Shown in pieces: positions 61,901 to 64,000 of a stretch of 64,000 nt of DNA; within the stretch, counting starts at the first letter, position 1, and every line of letters starts with the position of its first letter. Both the position numbers and the translations under genes were made by a program. Origin of the DNA: Algoriphagus terrigena DSM 22685 (GTDB taxonomy: Bacteria > Bacteroidota > Bacteroidia > Cytophagales > Cyclobacteriaceae); assembly GCF_000429445.1 (NCBI RefSeq), contig NZ_AUBW01000003.1, positions 472,072 through 536,071 on the forward strand, read 5' to 3'. A model generated the notes under the pieces. That model was given only the letters and a program-made list of their open reading frames with translations, ran no database searches and was not told the DNA's origin.

Positions 61901-62222
61901 ACTCCGACAGCTTCACCTGATGGAAAGCCCCACACTGGCTCAGTTCATGACCCAATATCCTGTGGGTGGGGAGAATGAGGTGGAGAAGATCAGGTTTGAA
62001 GATGGCAGAGTCTACATCAACTCCGACCAACACTTTGACTTCGTACCCGAGATTGCCTGGAACTTCTACATCGGCGGCTACCAACCCGCCCAAAAATGGC
62101 TCAAAGACCGCAAAGGCCGAATCCTGGATTTCGAAGACATCATGCATTATCAGCGGATCATCAAGGCATTGACCGAGACGGATAGAGTGATGAAGGAGAT
62201 TGATGGGGTGGGGTTATTATAA
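58977..62222 (+). CDS. Single-chain restriction-modification enzyme (type IIG/ISP-like)
   Basis: One polypeptide that probably cuts and methylates DNA, 1081 residues from the ATG at 58977 (MTTAEYLVALNSRFRLGN). Residues 20-100 resemble a PD-(D/E)xK nuclease (PDYILTN, then VGYIEAK with Glu69/Lys71, and KEQFDRY). A helical linker (150-310) leads to an N6-adenine methylase with GVWYTPHPVVNFI, SAM motif LDPATGTGTF (about 388-397) and catalytic NPPY (507-510). Then comes a target-recognition region (about 540-850) and a C-terminal ISP-type domain (DLLDYIYAVLHSPSYRETYKEFLKIDFPR). No helicase motif was seen. DNA from about 60600 to 61530 is much more AT-rich than its flanks, so the specificity part was probably exchanged. 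It also contains an in-frame REP palindrome. Confidence 0.85.
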   Translation: MTTAEYLVALNSRFRLGNATEHTFRGDLQNLLESLAPGISATNEPKRQACGAPDYILTNKKEIPVGYIEAKDIGDSDLHGVKKNGNKEQFDRYKGSLDNLIFTDYLEFVYFRNGEFASSVRIGTIDQGKILPLPHNYPAFELLIKEFTTHLGQTIKSSKKLAEMMAGKARLLANVIQAALESDEEHQDNSTLKDQMNAFKEILIHDITPKQFSDVYAQTIAYGMFAARRYDTSLDTFSRQEAADLIPKSNPFLRKLFQYIAGYDLDARITWIVDALADIFRATDLEAILKNFGKATKMEDPIIHFYEDFLTQYDPKLRKQRGVWYTPHPVVNFIIRAVDEILVTEFGLPMGLADTSKTKIKIPIPTHDQRFKGGMREIEQEVHRVQFLDPATGTGTFVAEAIQQIYDKMKGQQGLWNSYVENHLLPRINGFELLMASYAMAHLKLDLLLKQTGYTGTKNQRFRIYLTNSLEEYHKDTGTLFANWLSAEASEANQIKRDAPVMIVAGNPPYSGESSNKGEWIMNLMEDYKKEPGGKEKLKEQNSKFINDDYVKFIRYGQHFIEKNGSGVLAFINPHGFLDNPTFRGMRWNLLKTFDKIYTIDLHGNSKKNEQTLDGQKDENVFDIMQGVSINFFIKTRNKKDTELGKVFKLDLFGKREFKYEYLAENNLLSSSFKEIKYSGPEYYFVETDYNLKEIYYQNFSLRELFQISSIGVLTKNDSISIAFTRKEILNTISDFRQLNEKELKQKYKVKDDSRDWKLSNAISDAQNHNNDFIKKIAYRPFDERQTFISGNSRAFVSYPQNKIRNQFERDNLGLISTRQLASLPFDHIFISNIISEQCFISNRTKEGGVVFPLYLYPESSGQLSLGSAATRTPNLNLEIVDQIAKGLGLTFVPEPFDSAQGKKGGEVCFAESGEVMPAYRQTFAPIDLLDYIYAVLHSPSYRETYKEFLKIDFPRVPYPTDAGQFWKLVELGGELRQLHLMESPTLAQFMTQYPVGGENEVEKIRFEDGRVYINSDQHFDFVPEIAWNFYIGGYQPAQKWLKDRKGRILDFEDIMHYQRIIKALTETDRVMKEIDGVGLL
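61656..61680. repeat. REP-like palindrome inside the restriction-modification gene
   Basis: CCTGAGC, an 11-nt loop and GCTCAGG, coding for PEPFDSAQG in frame. The 18-mer CCTTCGACTCTGCTCAGG (61663-61680) equals the reverse complement of 56543-56560 at 17 of 18 bases. Length is compatible with an in-frame insertion between two conserved parts of the enzyme. Confidence 0.6.
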
Positions 62223-62232
62223 CTTATAGGAT

Positions 62233-62922
62233 ATGGAAGCATTAAAGAAAAGAGTTGAATTTTTACAAGAAAAGGCAAAAGTTCATTTTGAGAAATTAAA
62301 GAAGAATGAAAGTGAATTCAATTTAGGGGCTTTTTCAGACCTTAAATTCCATGATGAATCAATGGAGATTTATTACGGAACTATTTCAGTATTAGATAAT
62401 GTTTATGGGAAAAATTCATCACATTTAAAAGAATTATTATTAGTCAACAACAAAATATTAACAATTAAATACAAGTCAGTTGATGGTAGAGACGCTCTTT
62501 TATTGAAATCAATTATTGGGATTTTATCAAATTTAATTTATGAAATTGAAAATGGGCTTTTAACAAGTATAGAGAAAAAAATCTCAAAAGAAATATTGAC
62601 TGACTTTGTTTCGTTTTCAAAAGAACAATTTGGCAATGGTGATTTAAAAATATCATCTGTGCTAATATGTGCAGCTTTGGAGGATTCATTAAAAAGAATT
62701 GCAGAAATTAATGGATTAGATGTTGATAGAAAATCTATGGCACAAGTCGTAAATGCTTTAAAATCCAAAAGTTTAATACAAAAAAGTGTCGGAACACTTT
62801 TGGGTAATTATACAGATTTAAGAAACAGGGTTTTTCATGCAGATTGGGGTAATTTTGATAAATCAGAAATAGGCAGTTTAATAGGTTTTACAGAACAGTT
62901 TATTAAAGATAATTTTGAATAA
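62233..62922 (+). CDS. AT-rich HEPN-like protein downstream of the RM gene
   Basis: A 229-residue protein from DNA of about 28-30% GC, against roughly 47-50% in the core region. It is helical throughout. The C-terminal part has AALEDSLKRIAEING (148-160) and LRNRVFHADWG with R197-x4-H202, the motif of HEPN RNases, in the position where HEPN proteins carry it (C-terminal helix). It begins 10 bp after the RM stop, so it is probably translated from the same message. It may be a toxin or an accessory defence protein; a non-catalytic DUF4145-like role is the alternative. No cognate MNT-type antitoxin gene is seen. Not recognised as a named family. Confidence 0.7.
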   Translation: MEALKKRVEFLQEKAKVHFEKLKKNESEFNLGAFSDLKFHDESMEIYYGTISVLDNVYGKNSSHLKELLLVNNKILTIKYKSVDGRDALLLKSIIGILSNLIYEIENGLLTSIEKKISKEILTDFVSFSKEQFGNGDLKISSVLICAALEDSLKRIAEINGLDVDRKSMAQVVNALKSKSLIQKSVGTLLGNYTDLRNRVFHADWGNFDKSEIGSLIGFTEQFIKDNFE

Positions 62923-62956
62923 ATTTTAACCTAGGAATAGTATAATCTTTATTCTT

Positions 62957-63028
62957 CGTAGTCTACTACCTTCCTGCTTTGAGGTTCCCACCTCGGCGTA
63001 GTCTACTAACTTTCAGCTTTGAGGTTCC
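62957..63028. repeat. Two-copy tandem repeat, 40-bp period
   Basis: Two 32-bp units (62957-62988 and 62997-63028) differ at 3 positions and are offset by exactly 40 bp. Each begins CGTAGTCTACTA and ends GCTTTGAGGTTCC. The spacer is 8 bp, too short for CRISPR, and there are only two copies. Confidence 0.7.
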
Positions 63029-63039
63029 ATTGACGCTAG

Positions 63040-63338
63040 GTGTAGATTGTATCTACACGGTTCTATTTTTCGGAATTTGTAATTCCATTTCTAAAAAGTT
63101 CAACCCCATTCGGGGTTGTCAAGCACCGTCTTGATTTCCTTTTTCCCCCGGTTTCACCGAGGGCTATTCAGAGGTTCGACCACTTCGTGGTCATTATTCC
63201 CAAATCATCGATTCAATTCCCGACCCCTGATAGGGGGTCAAACTTCCCAATAGCCGCGGGTGTGGTTGGTGAGCGAAGTCGAACCAAAACCCGTGGAAGG
63301 ATACCACCACACGATTCCCACGACCCCGAAGGGAGTCG
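63040..63338. repeat. Cluster of eight short hairpins
   Basis: Inverted repeats lie at 63040-63058 (GTGTAGAT/ATCTACAC), 63072-63086 (GGAATT/AATTCC), 63101-63118 (CAACCCC/GGGGTTG), 63145-63163, 63178-63192 (GACCAC/GTGGTC), 63222-63239 (GACCCC/GGGGTC), 63254-63297 (long arms CCGCGGGT and ACCCGTGG, with the REP core TGAGCGAAGTCGAA in the loop) and 63321-63338 (CGAC/GTCG). Stems differ in sequence, but spacing is regular, about 25-60 bp. Such clusters are typical of degenerate REP arrays. Confidence 0.6.
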
Positions 63339-63712
63339 AACATGTTCTCTGTGCTGGGTGTGATTTACAATCAACCCAACTATTTTTTATGTCTGACAAC
63401 CATCGATGGTCCAAAACCTACCATCAATCCTGATAATTTATTCATCGCCCGGTAAACCAACAGTTAGGCTGAGTTTCAGGTCAATCCCAGCAAAGCGGAA
63501 AGGCGCTGATTTATAAAATATAATTTTTCATTTTTTAGAATTACATCCTGCTTTTTGCCCCAATTCTGATTTTTTCAATCAAAAAAACGTTTAAACGGCA
63601 GGAAATACACCCGGACTTATGAAAAGATGATGTCATTTCTACAAATCTTCACGAAAAAATCATGCTACAGCATCAGCATTGGTCCAAAATGGTCCATCGT
63701 TGGTCAAAAATA

Positions 63713-64000
63713 TGGTTCTACCCTTAAGTTAGTGAGGATATAAGTTTAGGCCTCCATGGAAGAATAAAATAGCGCTTCTAAAGTTGGCGAATGTTCGATA
63801 GCCTTTTCCCACTGTTTTGAGTTCCTGTATTTTACCGTTTAGGCGTTCGGCCATTGCATTGTTTAGGTTGGTGAGTAATGCATTGACCACTCCGGAAACA
63901 TGCCTGTTAAACATCTCTACGACCTTGTCTATTTCTTTGATTTTTCTTTGAGTCGCATCGGTACTCCATCGGTTAAACAACAGTCTGGCGAAAAGCTTTC
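63713..64000 (-). mobile_element. End of an ISL3-like insertion sequence
   Basis: The transposase fragment and a possible terminal inverted repeat, GGTTCTACCCTTAAG starting at about 63714, mark an IS end. The other end lies beyond the window. The terminal position is tentative because no matching repeat is visible. Confidence 0.55.
63729..64000 (-). CDS. Transposase, C-terminal part (ISL3-like), cut by window edge
   Basis: The minus frame is open to the window edge and ends at 63729 with LNLYPH. The visible 90 residues include LFARLLFNRWSTDATQ, VNALLTNLNNAMAERLNGKI and VGKGYRTFANFRSAILFF, the C-terminal pattern of ISL3/DDE transposases, where the final acidic residue lies in the NAxAExxNxKIK block (here Glu in AMAERLNG). 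The 5' part is outside. The IS lies at the boundary of the repeat cluster and might have helped bring in the AT-rich RM and HEPN genes. Confidence 0.75.
   Translation of the reverse strand, partial: KLFARLLFNRWSTDATQRKIKEIDKVVEMFNRHVSGVVNALLTNLNNAMAERLNGKIQELKTVGKGYRTFANFRSAILFFHGGLNLYPH

Larger units (their letters stand above)
62923..63712. other. Gene-free region with dense hairpins and tandem repeats
   Basis: About 790 bp without a supportable gene. From 62957 to 63340 it is filled with short inverted repeats and a duplicated 40-bp unit, described separately; from 63345 to 63680 it is AT-rich and unstructured apart from a CGTTTAAACG palindrome at 63588-63597. It ends at the probable end of an IS element. 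TGGTCC-type motifs recur at 63407, 63680, 63690 and 63701. Confidence 0.7.

Noticed and set aside
62957..63028. Possible CRISPR array from the CGTAGTCTACTA repeats
   Set aside because: Only two units, 8-bp spacer and 3 differences; CRISPR needs more copies with spacers of about 30 bp. There is no cas operon near.

Overview
The window reads as chromosomal DNA of a Bacteroidota bacterium, most likely a Cytophagales/Cyclobacteriaceae (Algoriphagus-like) species. The evidence is a type IX secretion Plug-domain protein, a PUR/DUF3276 protein, an IPExxxVDY protein, a DUF5117/DUF4953-type metalloprotease, many short-spaced genes without Shine-Dalgarno sequences, and promoters of the Bacteroidota type (TTG-N17-23-TAnnTTTG). 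The species assignment is inference; the phylum is well supported. Most of the window is ordinary core genome.

Layout. 1-2.6 kb (minus): a FabH-type synthase cut by the window edge, an SRAP/YedK protein and a YheT-type hydrolase. 2.7-7.2 kb (plus): pyruvate dehydrogenase E2, HslV protease, and a TetR-like regulator coupled to an ABC1/ADCK kinase-like protein. 7.2-11.7 kb: a sorbosone-dehydrogenase-like lipoprotein (minus), an ABC-F ATPase and a T9SS Plug-domain protein (plus). 11.8-16 kb (minus): an orphan Cas6-like protein, YchF with an AI-2E-type permease, a PUR protein and a ferredoxin. 16-26 kb: acyl-CoA reductase, a 7TM histidine kinase, aconitase, a porin and a hybrid histidine kinase. 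26-38.6 kb (minus): a TPR lipoprotein, a second AI-2E permease, M3 peptidase, a protein combining a deoxyribosyltransferase-like domain with a helical-repeat region, a large zinc metalloprotease, an outer-membrane pair (HhH barrel plus PorV/PorQ-like), and a BamA/TamA-like protein; yidD follows on plus. 38.8-44 kb (minus): the tight cluster acpP-fabF-rnc-nadE-lgt. 44.1-47.1 kb (plus): an IPExxxVDY protein, pyruvate kinase and a two-domain fasciclin lipoprotein. 47.2-51 kb (minus): a five-gene overlapping operon (two response regulators, a small unknown protein, an MBL-fold hydrolase and an NFACT/RqcH-like protein). 51-58.7 kb: miaA, a small membrane protein, pfkA, aldo/keto reductase, a penicillin-acylase-type lipoprotein and glgX.

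The accessory part is 56.5-64 kb. It holds a REP-type inverted repeat with a second palindrome nested inside it, and a single-chain restriction-modification enzyme. The target-recognition part of that enzyme is very AT-rich, and its reading frame has absorbed a REP-like palindrome in frame. An AT-rich gene with an R-x4-H (HEPN-type) motif follows 10 bp downstream. After that come about 400 bp of closely packed small hairpins and a two-copy 40-bp tandem repeat, then the end of an ISL3-like transposase.

No tRNA, rRNA, CRISPR array or prophage was recognised. No complete undescribed system is proven here. The best candidates are the RM-HEPN unit, the orphan Cas6-like protein and the deoxyribosyltransferase-like/helical-repeat protein. 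Several genes (ABC-F, acyl-CoA reductase, T9SS Plug, hslV) have the -7 box ending 5-6 nt upstream of the ATG, which suggests leaderless transcripts.
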